A stretch of 64,000 nucleotides of DNA, from assembly GCA_964057225.1 (NCBI GenBank), contig OZ059894.1, forward strand, positions 18,382,476 through 18,446,475, in the 5' to 3' direction. Both the position numbers and the translations under genes were made by a program. Positions 47,780 to 60,766 of the stretch are shown piece after piece (the stretch's first letter is position 1; every line of letters begins with the position of its first letter). Under the pieces are notes generated by a model. It was not told the DNA's origin. It searched no databases and saw only the letters and a program-made list of their open reading frames with translations. Origin of the DNA: Auanema rhodensis (taxonomy: Eukaryota; Nematoda; Chromadorea; Rhabditida; Rhabditidae).

Positions 47780-49885
47780 TCCAAAAACATTTTGACAAAA
47801 ATTTTTTCGAAAAATTTCAAAATAATTTAGCAAAAAGTAGATGTTTTTAGATTCCTTTTTTCAAGGCAAAGACGATGGACAATGTTATTCAACGAAAAAA
47901 TTAATTCTTCAGGGTGAAAATCGAGGATATAAGTGTGAACTTATATCAGTTGATATCTCGGTGCATTTTTAAGCTAGCGCGAATCTGATAACACAGATCG
48001 ACGCAGCTTAAAAATCCGCATCGAATGCACTATACTACATTGAGAAACGCTTAATACAAAAATTAGTTATGATCGTTTGAAAAATGATGCATTAGTGTAT
48101 GTTGAGTTTCCATGTACACTCAACATTGCTTCCAAAAACATTTTGACAAAAATTTTTTCGAAAAATTTCAAAATAATTTAGCAAAAAGTAGATGTTTTTA
48201 GATTCCTTTTTTCAAGGCAAAGACGATGGACAATGTTATTCAACGAAAAAATTAATTCTTCAGGGTGAAAATCGAGGATATAAGTGTGAACTTATATCAG
48301 TTGATATCTCGGTGCATTTTCAAGCTAGCGCAAATCTGATAACACAGATCGACGCAGCTTAAAAATCCGCATCGAATGCACTATACTACATTGAGAAACG
48401 CTTAATACAAAAATTAGTTATGATCGTTTGAAAAATGATGCATTAGTGTATGTTGAGTTTCCATGTACACTCAACATTGCTTCCAAAAACATTTTGACAA
48501 AAATTTTTTCGAAAAATTTCAAAATAATTTAGCAAAAAGTAGATGTTTTTAGATTCCTTTTTTCAAGGCAAAGACGATGGACAATGTTATTCAACGAAAA
48601 AATTAATTCTTCAGGGTGAAAATCGAGGATATAAGTGTGAACTTATATCAGTTGATATCTCGGTGCATTTTCAAGCTAGCGCAAATCTGATAACACAGAT
48701 CGACGCAGCTTAAAAATCCGCATCGAATGCACTATACTACATTGAGAAACGCTTAAAACAAAAATTAGTTATGATCGTTTGAAAAATGATGCATTAGTGT
48801 ATGTTGAGTTTCCATGTACACTCAACATTGCTTCCAAAAACATTTTGACAAAAATTTTTTCGAAAAATTTCAAAATAATTTAGCAAAAAGTAGATGTTTT
48901 TAGATTCCTTTTTTCAAGGCAAAGACGATGGACAATGTTATTCAACGAAAAAATTAATTCTTCAGGGTGAAAATCGAGGATATAAGTGTGAACTTATATC
49001 AGTTGATATCTCGGTGCATTTTTAAGCTAGCGCGAATCTGATAACACAGATCGACGCAGCTTAAAAATCCGCATCGAATGCACTATACTACATTGAGAAA
49101 CGCTTAATACAAAAATTAGTTATGATCGTTTGAAAAATGATGCATTAGTGTATGTTGAGTTTCCATGTACACTCAACATTGCTTCCAAAAACATTTTGAC
49201 AAAAATTTTTTCGAAAAATTTCAAAATAATTTAGCAAAAAGTAGATGTTTTTAGATTCCTTTTTTCAAGGCAAAGACGATGGACAATGTTATTCAACGAA
49301 AAAATTAATTCTTCAGGGTGAAAATCGAGGATATAAGTGTGAACTTATATCAGTTGATATCTCGGTGCATTTTCAAGCTAGCGCAAATCTGATAACACAG
49401 ATCGACGCAGCTTAAAAATTCGCATCGAATGCACTATACTACATTGAGAAACGCTTAATACAAAAATTAGTTATGATCGTTTGAAAAATGATGCATTAGT
49501 GTATGTTGAGTTTCCATGTACACTCAACATTGCTTCCAAAAACATTTTGACAAAATTTTTTTCGAAAAATTTCAAAATAATTTAGCAAAAAGTAGATCTT
49601 TTTAGATTCCTTTTTTCAAGGCAAAGACGATGGACAATGTTATTCAACGAAAAAATTAATTCTTCAGGGTGAAAATCGAGGATATAAGTGTGAACTTATA
49701 TCAGTTGATATCTCGGTGCATTTTTAAGCTAGCGCAAATCTGATAACACAGATCGACGCAGCTTAAAAATTCGCATCGAATGCACTATACTACATTGAGA
49801 AACGCTTAATACAAAAATTAGTTATGATCGTTTGAAAAATGATGCATTAGTGTATGTTGAGTTTCCATGTACACTCAACATTGCT
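47780..49885. repeat. 1053-bp trimer, two diverged copies
   Basis: gcgcgaat units at 47780 and 48833 each start a trimer. The first is followed by two tttcaagct units (48131, 48482). The second is followed by a tttcaagct plus ttcgcatcg unit (49184) and an agatct unit (49535). Confidence 0.7.
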
Positions 49886-50587
49886 TCCAAAAACATTTTG
49901 ACAAAAATTTTTTCGAAAAATTTCAAAATAATTTAGCAAAAAGTAGATCTTTTTAGATTCCTTTTTTCAAGGCAAAGACGATGGACAATGTTATTCAACG
50001 AAAAAATTAATTCTTCAGGGTGAAAATCGAGGATATAAGTGTGAACTTATATCAGTTGATATCTCGGTGCATTTTTAAGCTAGCGCAAATCTGATAACAC
50101 AGATCGACGCAGCTTAAAAATTCGCATCGAATGCACTATACTACATTGAGAAACGCTTAATACAAAAATTAGTTATGATCGTTTGAAAAATGATGCATTA
50201 GTGTATGTTGAGTTTCCATGTACACTCAACATTGCTTCCAAAAACATTTTGACAAAAATTTTTTCGAAAAATTTCAAAATAATTTAGCAAAAAGTAGATG
50301 TTTTTAGATTCCTTTTTTCAAGGCAAAGACGATGGACAATGTTATTCAACGAAAAAATTAATTCTTCAGGGTGAAAATCGAGGATATAAGTGTGAACTTA
50401 TATCAGTTGATATCTCGGTGCATTTTTAAGCTAGCGCGAATCTGATAACACAGATCGACGCAGCTTAAAAATCCGCATCGAATGCACTATACTACATTGA
50501 GAAACGCTTAATACAAAAATTAGTTATGATCGTTTGAAAAATGATGCATTAGTGTATGTTGTGTTTCCATGTACACTCAACATTGCT

Positions 50588-51289
50588 TCCAAAAACATTT
50601 TGACAAAAATTTTTTCGAAAAATTTCAAAATAATTTAGCAAAAAGTAGATGTTTTTAGATTCCTTTTTTTAAGGCAAAGACGATGGACAATGTTATTGAA
50701 CGAAAAAATTAATTCTTCAGGGTGAAAATCGAGGATATAAGTGTGAACTTATATCAGTTGATATCTCGGTGCATTTTTAAGCTAGCGCAAATCTGATAAC
50801 ACAGATCGACGCAGCTTAAAAATCCGCATCGAATGCACTATACTACATTGAGAAACGCTTAATACAAAAATTAGTTATGATCGTTTGAAAAATGATGCAT
50901 TAGTGTATGTTGAGTTTCCATGTACACTCAACATTGCTTCCAAAAACATTTTGACAAAAATTTTTTCGAAAAATTTCAAAATAATTTAGCAAAAAGTAGA
51001 TGTTTTTAGATTCCTTTTTTTAAGGCAAAGACGATGGACAATGTTATTGAACGAAAAAATTAATTCTTCAGGGTGAAAATCGAGGATATAAGTGTGAACT
51101 TATATCAGTTGATATCTCGGTGCATTTTTAAGCTAGCGCAAATCTGATAACACAGATCGACGCAGCTTAAAAATCCGCATCGAATGCACTATACTACATT
51201 GAGAAACGCTTAATACAAAAATTAGTTATGATCGTTTGAAAAATGATGCATTAGTGTATGTTGAGTTTCCATGTACACTCAACATTGCT
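50588..51289. repeat. Two adjacent ttattgaacg units
   Basis: Units 50588 and 50939 both have ctttttttaagg and the rare ttattgaacg. They differ in the end of the preceding unit (gttgtg before the first, gttgag before the second). The same variant recurs singly in units 53045, 55151, 56555, 59363 and 63575. Confidence 0.85.
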
Positions 51290-52693
51290 TCCAAAAACAT
51301 TTTGACAAAAATTTTTTCGAAAAATTTCAAAATAATTTAGCAAAAAGTAGATCTTTTTAGATTCCTTTTTTCAAGGCAAAGACGATGGACAATGTTATTC
51401 AACGAAAAAATTAATTCTTCAGGGTGAAAATCGAGGATATAAGTGTGAACTTATATCAGTTGATATCTCGGTGCATTTTTAAGCTAGCGCAAATCTGATA
51501 ACACAGATCGACGCAGCTTAAAAATTCGCATCGAATGCACTATACTACATTGAGAAACGCTTAATACAAAAATTAGTTATGATCGTTTGAAAAATGATGC
51601 ATTAGTGTATGTTGAGTTTCCATGTACACTCAACATTGCTTCCAAAAACATTTTGACAAAAATTTTTTCGAAAAATTTCAAAATAATTTAGCAAAAAGTA
51701 GATGTTTTTAGATTCCTTTTTTCAAGGCAAAGACGATGGACAATGTTATTCAACGAAAAAATTAATTCTTCAGGGTGAAAATCGAGGATATAAGTGTGAA
51801 CTTATATCAGTTGATATCTCGGTGCATTTTTAAGCTAGCGCGAATCTGATAACACAGATCGACGCAGCTTAAAAATCCGCATCGAATGCACTATACTACA
51901 TTGAGAAACGCTTAATACAAAAATTAGTTATGATCGTTTGAAAAATGATGCATTAGTGTATGTTGAGTTTCCATGTACACTCAACATTGCTTCCAAAAAC
52001 ATTTTGACAAAATTTTTTTCGAAAAATTTCAAAATAATTTAGCAAAAAGTAGATCTTTTTAGATTCCTTTTTTCAAGGCAAAGACGATGGACAATGTTAT
52101 TCAACGAAAAAATTAATTCTTCAGGGTGAAAATCGAGGATATAAGTGTGAACTTATATCAGTTGATATCTCGGTGCATTTTTAAGCTAGCGCAAATCTGA
52201 TAACACAGATCGACGCAGCTTAAAAATTCGCATCGAATGCACTATACTACATTGAGAAACGCTTAATACAAAAATTAGTTATGATCGTTTGAAAAATGAT
52301 GCATTAGTGTATGTTGAGTTTCCATGTACACTCAACATTGCTTCCAAAAACATTTTGACAAAAATTTTTTCGAAAAATTTCAAAATAATTTAGCAAAAAG
52401 TAGATCTTTTTAGATTCCTTTTTTCAAGGCAAAGACGATGGACAATGTTATTCAACGAAAAAATTAATTCTTCAGGGTGAAAATCGAGGATATAAGTGTG
52501 AACTTATATCAGTTGATATCTCGGTGCATTTTTAAGCTAGCGCAAATCTGATAACACAGATCGACGCAGCTTAAAAATTCGCATCGAATGCACTATACTA
52601 CATTGAGAAACGCTTAATACAAAAATTAGTTATGATCGTTTGAAAAATGATGCATTAGTGTATGTTGAGTTTCCATGTACACTCAACATTGCT

Positions 52694-55600
52694 TCCAAAA
52701 ACATTTTGACAAAAATTTTTTCGAAAAATTTCAAAATAATTTAGCAAAAAGTAGATGTTTTTAGATTCCTTTTTTCAAGGCAAAGACGATGGACAATGTT
52801 ATTCAACGAAAAAATTAATTCTTCAGGGTGAAAATCGAGGATATAAGTGTGAACTTATATCAGTTGATATCTCGGTGCATTTTTAAGCTAGCGCGAATCT
52901 GATAACAAAGATCGACGCAGCTTAAAAATCCGCATCGAATGCACTATACTACATTGAGAAACGCTTAATACAAAAATTAGTTATGATCGTTTGAAAAATG
53001 ATGCATTAGTGTATGTTGTGTTTCCATGTACACTCAACATTGCTTCCAAAAACATTTTGACAAAAATTTTTTCGAAAAATTTCAAAATAATTTAGCAAAA
53101 AGTAGATGTTTTTAGATTCCTTTTTTTAAGGCAAAGACGATGGACAATGTTATTGAACGAAAAAATTAATTCTTCAGGGTGAAAATCGAGGATATAAGTG
53201 TGAACTTATATCAGTTGATATCTCGGTGCATTTTTAAGCTAGCGCAAATCTGATAACACAGATCGACGCAGCTTAAAAATCCGCATCGAATGCACTATAC
53301 TACATTGAGAAACGCTTAATACAAAAATTAGTTATGATCGTTTGAAAAATGATGCATTAGTGTATGTTGTGTTTCCATGTACACTCAACATTGCTTCCAA
53401 AAACATTTTGACAAAAATTTTTTCGAAAAATTTCAAAATAATTTAGCAAAAAGTAGATGTTTTCAGATTCCTTTTTTTAAGGCAAAGACGATGGACAATG
53501 TTATTCAACGAAAAAATTAATTCTTCAGGGTGAAAATCGAGGATATAAGTGTGAACTTATATCAGTTGATATCTCGGTGCATTTTTAAGCTAGCGCAAAT
53601 CTGATAACACAGACCGACGCAGCTTAAAAATCCGCATCGAATGCACTATACTATATTGAGAAACGCTTAATACAAATATTAGTTATGATCGTTTGAAAAA
53701 TGATGCATTAGTGTATGTTGAGTTTCCATGTACACTCAACATTGCTTCCAAAAACATTTTGACAAAAATTTTTTCGAAAAATTTCAAAATAATTTAGCAA
53801 AAAGTAGATCTTTTTAGATTCCTTTTTTCAAGGCAAAGACGATGGACAATGTTATTCAACGAAAAAATTAATTCTTCAGGGTGAAAATCGAGGATATAAG
53901 TGTGAACTTATATCAGTTGATATCTCGGTGCATTTTTAAGCTAGCGCAAATCTGATAACACAGATCGACGCAGCTTAAAAATTCGCATCGAATGCACTAT
54001 ACTACATTGAGAAACGCTTAATACAAAAATTAGTTATGATCGTTTGAAAAATGATGCATTAGTGTATGTTGAGTTTCCATGTACACTCAACATTGCTTCC
54101 AAAAACATTTTGACAAAAATTTTTTCGAAAAATTTCAAAATAATTTAGCAAAAAGTAGATCTTTTTAGATTCCTTTTTTCAAGGCAAAGACGATGGACAA
54201 TGTTATTCAACGAAAAAATTAATTCTTCAGGGTGAAAATCGAGGATATAAGTGTGAACTTATATCAGTTGATATCTCGGTGCATTTTTAAGCTAGCGCAA
54301 ATCTGATAACACAGATCGACGCAGCTTAAAAATTCGCATCGAATGCACTATACTACATTGAGAAACGCTTAATACAAAAATTAGTTATGATCGTTTGAAA
54401 AATGATGCATTAGTGTATGTTGAGTTTCCATGTACACTCAACATTGCTTCCAAAAACATTTTGACAAAAATTTTTTCGAAAAATTTCAAAATAATTTAGC
54501 AAAAAGTAGATGTTTTTAGATTCCTTTTTTCAAGGCAAAGACGATGGACAATGTTATTCAACGAAAAAATTAATTCTTCAGGGTGAAAATCGAGGATATA
54601 AGTGTGAACTTATATCAGTTGATATCTCGGTGCATTTTTAAGCTAGCGCAAATCTGATAACACAGATCGACGCAGCTTAAAAATTCGCATCGAATGCACT
54701 ATACTACATTGAGAAACGCTTAATACAAAAATTAGTTATGATCGTTTGAAAAATGATGCATTAGTGTATGTTGAGTTTCCATGTACACTCAACATTGCTT
54801 CCAAAAACATTTTGACAAAAATTTTTTCGAAAAATTTCAAAATAATTTAGCAAAAAGTAGATGTTTTTAGATTCCTTTTTTCAAGGCAAAGACGATGGAC
54901 AATGTTATTCAACGAAAAAATTAATTCTTCAGGGTGAAAATCGAGGATATAAGTGTGAACTTATATCAGTTGATATCTCGGTGCATTTTTAAGCTAGCGC
55001 GAATCTGATAACAAAGATCGACGCAGCTTAAAAATCCGCATCGAATGCACTATACTACATTGAGAAACGCTTAATACAAAAATTAGTTATGATCGTTTGA
55101 AAAATGATGCATTAGTGTATGTTGTGTTTCCATGTACACTCAACATTGCTTCCAAAAACATTTTGACAAAAATTTTTTCGAAAAATTTCAAAATAATTTA
55201 GCAAAAAGTAGATGTTTTTAGATTCCTTTTTTTAAGGCAAAGACGATGGACAATGTTATTGAACGAAAAAATTAATTCTTCAGGGTGAAAATCGAGGATA
55301 TAAGTGTGAACTTATATCAGTTGATATCTCGGTGCATTTTTAAGCTAGCGCAAATCTGATAACACAGATCGACGCAGCTTAAAAATCCGCATCGAATGCA
55401 CTTTACTACATTGAGAAACGCTTAATACAAAAATTAGTTATGATCGTTTGAAAAATGATGCATTAGTGTATGTTGTGTTTCCATGTACACTCAACATTGC
55501 TTCCAAAAACATTTTGACAAAAATTTTTTCGAAAAATTTCAAAATAATTTAGCAAAAAGTAGATGTTTTCAGATTCCTTTTTTTAAGGCAAAGACGATGG

Positions 55601-56203
55601 ACAATGTTATTCAACGAAAAAATTAATTCTTCAGGGTGAAAATCGAGGATATAAGTGTGAACTTATATCAGTTGATATCTCGGTGCATTTTTAAGCTAGC
55701 GCAAATCTGATAACACAGACCGACGCAGCTTAAAAATCCGCATCGAATGCACTATACTATATTGAGAAACGCTTAATACAAATATTAGTTATGATCGTTT
55801 GAAAAATGATGCATTAGTGTATGTTGAGTTTCCATGTACACTCAACATTGCTTCCAAAAACATTTTGACAAAAATTTTTTCGAAAAATTTCAAAATAATT
55901 TAGCAAAAAGTAGATCTTTTTAGATTCCTTTTTTCAAGGCAAAGACGATGGACAATGTTATTCAACGAAAAAATTAATTCTTCAGGGTGAAAATCGAGGA
56001 TATAAGTGTGAACTTATATCAGTTGATATCTCGGTGCATTTTTAAGCTAGCGCAAATCTGATAACACAGATCGACGCAGCTTAAAAATTCGCATCGAATG
56101 CACTATACTACATTGAGAAACGCTTAATACAAAAATTAGTTATGATCGTTTGAAAAATGATGCATTAGTGTATGTTGAGTTTCCATGTACACTCAACATT
56201 GCT
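52694..56203. repeat. 2106-bp hexamer HOR, copy 1 (52694-54799) and most of copy 2 (from 54800)
   Basis: Order: gcgcgaat with the rare gataacaaagatcg; ttattgaacg; ttttcagattcc with cagaccgacg and caaatatt; agatct; agatct; plain with ttcgcatcg. Tags such as ttattg at 53155 and 55261 are 2106 bp apart. In the second copy the pattern jumps inside the fifth unit (56204). Confidence 0.9.
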
Positions 56204-57607
56204 TCCAAAAACATTTTGACAAAAATTTTTTCGAAAAATTTCAAAATAATTTAGCAAAAAGTAGATCTTTTTAGATTCCTTTTTTCAAGGCAAAGACGAT
56301 GGACAATGTTATTCAACGAAAAAATTAATTCTTCAGGGTGAAAATCGAGGATATAAGTGTGAACTTATATCAGTTGATATCTCGGTGCATTTTTAAGCTA
56401 GCGCGAATCTGATAACAAAGATCGACGCAGCTTAAAAATCCGCATCGAATGCACTATACTACATTGAGAAACGCTTAATACAAAAATTAGTTATGATCGT
56501 TTGAAAAATGATGCATTAGTGTATGTTGTGTTTCCATGTACACTCAACATTGCTTCCAAAAACATTTTGACAAAAATTTTTTCGAAAAATTTCAAAATAA
56601 TTTAGCAAAAAGTAGATGTTTTTAGATTCCTTTTTTTAAGGCAAAGACGATGGACAATGTTATTGAACGAAAAAATTAATTCTTCAGGGTGAAAATCGAG
56701 GATATAAGTGTGAACTTATATCAGTTGATATCTCGGTGCATTTTTAAGCTAGCGCAAATCTGATAACACAGATCGACGCAGCTTAAAAATCCGCATCGAA
56801 TGCACTATACTACATTGAGAAACGCTTAATACAAAAATTAGTTATGATCGTTTGAAAAATGATGCATTAGTGTATGTTGTGTTTCCATGTACACTCAACA
56901 TTGCTTCCAAAAACATTTTGACAAAAATTTTTTCGAAAAATTTCAAAATAATTTAGCAAAAAGTAGATGTTTTCAGATTCCTTTTTTTAAGGCAAAGACG
57001 ATGGACAATGTTATTCAACGAAAAAATTAATTCTTCAGGGTGAAAATCGAGGATATAAGTGTGAACTTATATCAGTTGATATCTCGGTGCATTTTTAAGC
57101 TAGCGCAAATCTGATAACACAGACCGACGCAGCTTAAAAATCCGCATCGAATGCACTATACTATATTGAAAAACGCTTAATACAAATATTAGTTATGATC
57201 GTTTGAAAAATGATGCATTAGTGTATGTTGAGTTTCCATGTACACTCAACATTGCTTCCAAAAACATTTTGACAAAAATTTTTTCGAAAAATTTCAAAAT
57301 AATTTAGCAAAAAGTAGATCTTTTTAGATTCCTTTTTTCAAGGCAAAGACGATGGACAATGTTATTCAACGAAAAAATTAATTCTTCAGGGTGAAAATCG
57401 AGGATATAAGTGTGAACTTATATCAGTTGATATCTCGGTGCATTTTTAAGCTAGCGCAAATCTGATAACACAGATCGACGCAGCTTAAAAATTCGCATCG
57501 AATGCACTATACTACATTGAGAAACGCTTAATACAAAAATTAGTTATGATCGTTTGAAAAATGATGCATTAGTGTATGTTGAGTTTCCATGTACACTCAA
57601 CATTGCT
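54800..57607. repeat. 1404-bp tetramer HOR (54800-56203, 56204-57607)
   Basis: The series aacaaag, ttattgaacg, ttttcag/accgacg, agatct repeats with a 1404-bp shift (ttattg at 55261 and 56665). It arose by an exchange that shortened the hexamer by two units, leaving the hybrid unit at 56204. Confidence 0.88.
56204..56554. repeat. Chimeric monomer: agatct head, gcgcgaat/aacaaag tail
   Basis: agatct near 56264 is typical of one lineage. gcgcgaat and gataacaaagatcg near 56401-56420 belong to another lineage that otherwise has agatgt. The exchange point therefore lies between about 56270 and 56400. Confidence 0.85.
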
Positions 57608-57958
57608 TCCAAAAACATTTTGACAAAAATTTTTTCGAAAAATTTCAAAATAATTTAGCAAAAAGTAGATCTTTTTAGATTCCTTTTTTCAAGGCAAAGA
57701 CGATGGACAATGTTATTCAACGAAAAAATTAATTCTTCAGGGTGAAAATCGAGGATATAAGTGTGAACTTATATCAGTTGATATCTCGGTGCATTTTTAA
57801 GCTAGCGCAAATCTGATAACACAGATCGACGCAGCTTAAAAATTCGCATCGAATGCACTATACTACATTGAGAAACGCTTAATACAAAAATTAGTTATGA
57901 TCGTTTGAAAAATGATGCATTAGTGTATGTTGAGTTTCCATGTACACTCAACATTGCT

Positions 57959-58309
57959 TCCAAAAACATTTTGACAAAAATTTTTTCGAAAAATTTCAAA
58001 ATAATTTAGCAAAAAGTAGATCTTTTTAGATTCCTTTTTTTAAGGCAAAGACGATGGACAATGTTATTCAACGAAAAAATTAATTCTTCAGGGTGAAAAT
58101 CGAGGATATAAGTGTGAACTTATATCAGTTGATATCTCGGTGCATTTTTAAGCTAGCGCAAATCTGATAACACAGACCGACGCAGCTTAAAAATCCGCAT
58201 CGAATGCACTATACTATATTGAGAAACGCTTAATACAAATATTAGTTATGATCGTTTGAAAAATGATGCATTAGTGTATGTTGAGTTTCCATGTACACTC
58301 AACATTGCT
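57959..58309. repeat. Chimeric monomer: agatct head, cagaccgacg/caaatatt tail
   Basis: The head has agatctttttag; the rest has ctttttttaagg, cagaccgacg, actatattgag and caaatatt, otherwise seen only with ttttcagattcc. The switch falls between 58027 and 58041, an unusually tight bracket of about 13 bp inside the T-rich tract. Confidence 0.87.
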
Positions 58310-60064
58310 TCCAAAAACATTTTGACAAAAATTTTTTCGAAAAATTTCAAAATAATTTAGCAAAAAGTAGATCTTTTTAGATTCCTTTTTTCAAGGCAAA
58401 GACGATGGACAATGTTATTCAACGAAAAAATTAATTCTTCAGGGTGAAAATCGAGGATATAAGTGTGAACTTATATCAGTTGATATCTCGGTGCATTTTT
58501 AAGCTAGCGCAAATCTGATAACACAGATCGACGCAGCTTAAAAATTCGCATCGAATGCACTATACTACATTGAGAAACGCTTAATACAAAAATTAGTTAT
58601 GATCGTTTGAAAAATGATGCATTAGTGTATGTTGAGTTTCCATGTACACTCAACATTGCTTCCAAAAACATTTTGACAAAAATTTTTTCGAAAAATTTCA
58701 AAATAATTTAGCAAAAAGTAGATCTTTTTAGATTCCTTTTTTCAAGGCAAAGACGATGGACAATGTTATTCAACGAAAAAATTAATTCTTCAGGGTGAAA
58801 ATCGAGGATATAAGTGTGAACTTATATCAGTTGATATCTCGGTGCATTTTTAAGCTAGCGCAAATCTGATAACACAGATCGACGCAGCTTAAAAATTCGC
58901 ATCGAATGCACTATACTACATTGAGAAACGCTTAATACAAAAATTAGTTATGATCGTTTGAAAAATGATGCATTAGTGTATGTTGAGTTTCCATGTACAC
59001 TCAACATTGCTTCCAAAAACATTTTGACAAAAATTTTTTCGAAAAATTTCAAAATAATTTAGCAAAAAGTAGATGTTTTTAGATTCCTTTTTTCAAGGCA
59101 AAGACGATGGACAATGTTATTCAACGAAAAAATTAATTCTTCAGGGTGAAAATCGAGGATATAAGTGTGAACTTATATCAGTTGATATCTCGGTGCATTT
59201 TTAAGCTAGCGCGAATCTGATAACACAGATCGACGCAGCTTAAAAATCCGCATCGAATGCACTATACTACATTGAGAAACGCTTAATACAAAAATTAGTT
59301 ATGATCGTTTGAAAAATGATGCATTAGTGTATGTTGTGTTTCCATGTACACTCAACATTGCTTCCAAAAACATTTTGACAAAAATTTTTTCGAAAAATTT
59401 CAAAATAATTTAGCAAAAAGTAGATGTTTTTAGATTCCTTTTTTTAAGGCAAAGACGATGGACAATGTTATTGAACGAAAAAATTAATTCTTCAGGGTGA
59501 AAATCGAGGATATAAGTGTGAACTTATATCAGTTGATATCTCGGTGCATTTTTAAGCTAGCGCAAATCTGATAACACAGATCGACGCAGCTTAAAAATCC
59601 GCATCGAATGCACTATACTACATTGAGAAACGCTTAATACAAAAATTAGTTATGATCGTTTGAAAAATGATGCATTAGTGTATGTTGTGTTTCCATGTAC
59701 ACTCAACATTGCTTCCAAAAACATTTTGACAAAAATTTTTTCGAAAAATTTCAAAATAATTTAGCAAAAAGTAGATGTTTTCAGATTCCTTTTTTTAAGG
59801 CAAAGACGATGGACAATGTTATTCAACGAAAAAATTAATTCTTCAGGGTGAAAATCGAGGATATAAGTGTGAACTTATATCAGTTGATATCTCGGTGCAT
59901 TTTTAAGCTAGCGCAAATCTGATAACACAGACCGACGCAGCTTAAAAATCCGCATCGAATGCACTATACTATATTGAGAAACGCTTAATACAAATATTAG
60001 TTATGATCGTTTGAAAAATGATGCATTAGTGTATGTTGAGTTTCCATGTACACTCAACATTGCT

Positions 60065-60415
60065 TCCAAAAACATTTTGACAAAAATTTTTTCGAAAAAT
60101 TTCAAAATAATTTAGCAAAAAGTAGATCTTTTTAGATTCCTTTTTTCAAGGCAAAGACGATGGACAATGTTATTCAACGAAAAAATTAATTCTTCAGGGT
60201 GAAAATCGAGGATATAAGTGTGAACTTATATCAGTTGATATCTCGGTGCATTTTTAAGCTAGCGCAAATCTGATAACACAGATCGACGCAGCTTAAAAAT
60301 TCGCATCGAATGCACTATACTACATTGAGAAACGCTTAATACAAAAATTAGTTATGATCGTTTGAAAAATGATGCATTAGTGTATGTTGTGTTTCCATGT
60401 ACACTCAACATTGCT
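60065..60415. repeat. Chimeric monomer: agatct/ttcgcatcg body, gttgtg end
   Basis: agatct and aaaaattcgcatcg units normally end in gttgagtttcc. This one ends in gttgtgtttcc (about 60388) and is followed by the ttttcag/accgacg unit that normally follows a ttattgaacg unit. The exchange lies between about 60302 and 60388. Confidence 0.85.
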
Positions 60416-60766
60416 TCCAAAAACATTTTGACAAAAATTTTTTCGAAAAATTTCAAAATAATTTAGCAAAAAGTAGATGTTTTCAGATTCCTTTTTTTAA
60501 GGCAAAGACGATGGACAATGTTATTCAACGAAAAAATTAATTCTTCAGGGTGAAAATCGAGGATATAAGTGTGAACTTATATCAGTTGATATCTCGGTGC
60601 ATTTTTAAGCTAGCGCAAATCTGATAACACAGACCGACGCAGCTTAAAAATCCGCATCGAATGCACTATACTATATTGAGAAACGCTTAATACAAATATT
60701 AGTTATGATCGTTTGAAAAATGATGCATTAGTGTATGTTGAGTTTCCATGTACACTCAACATTGCT

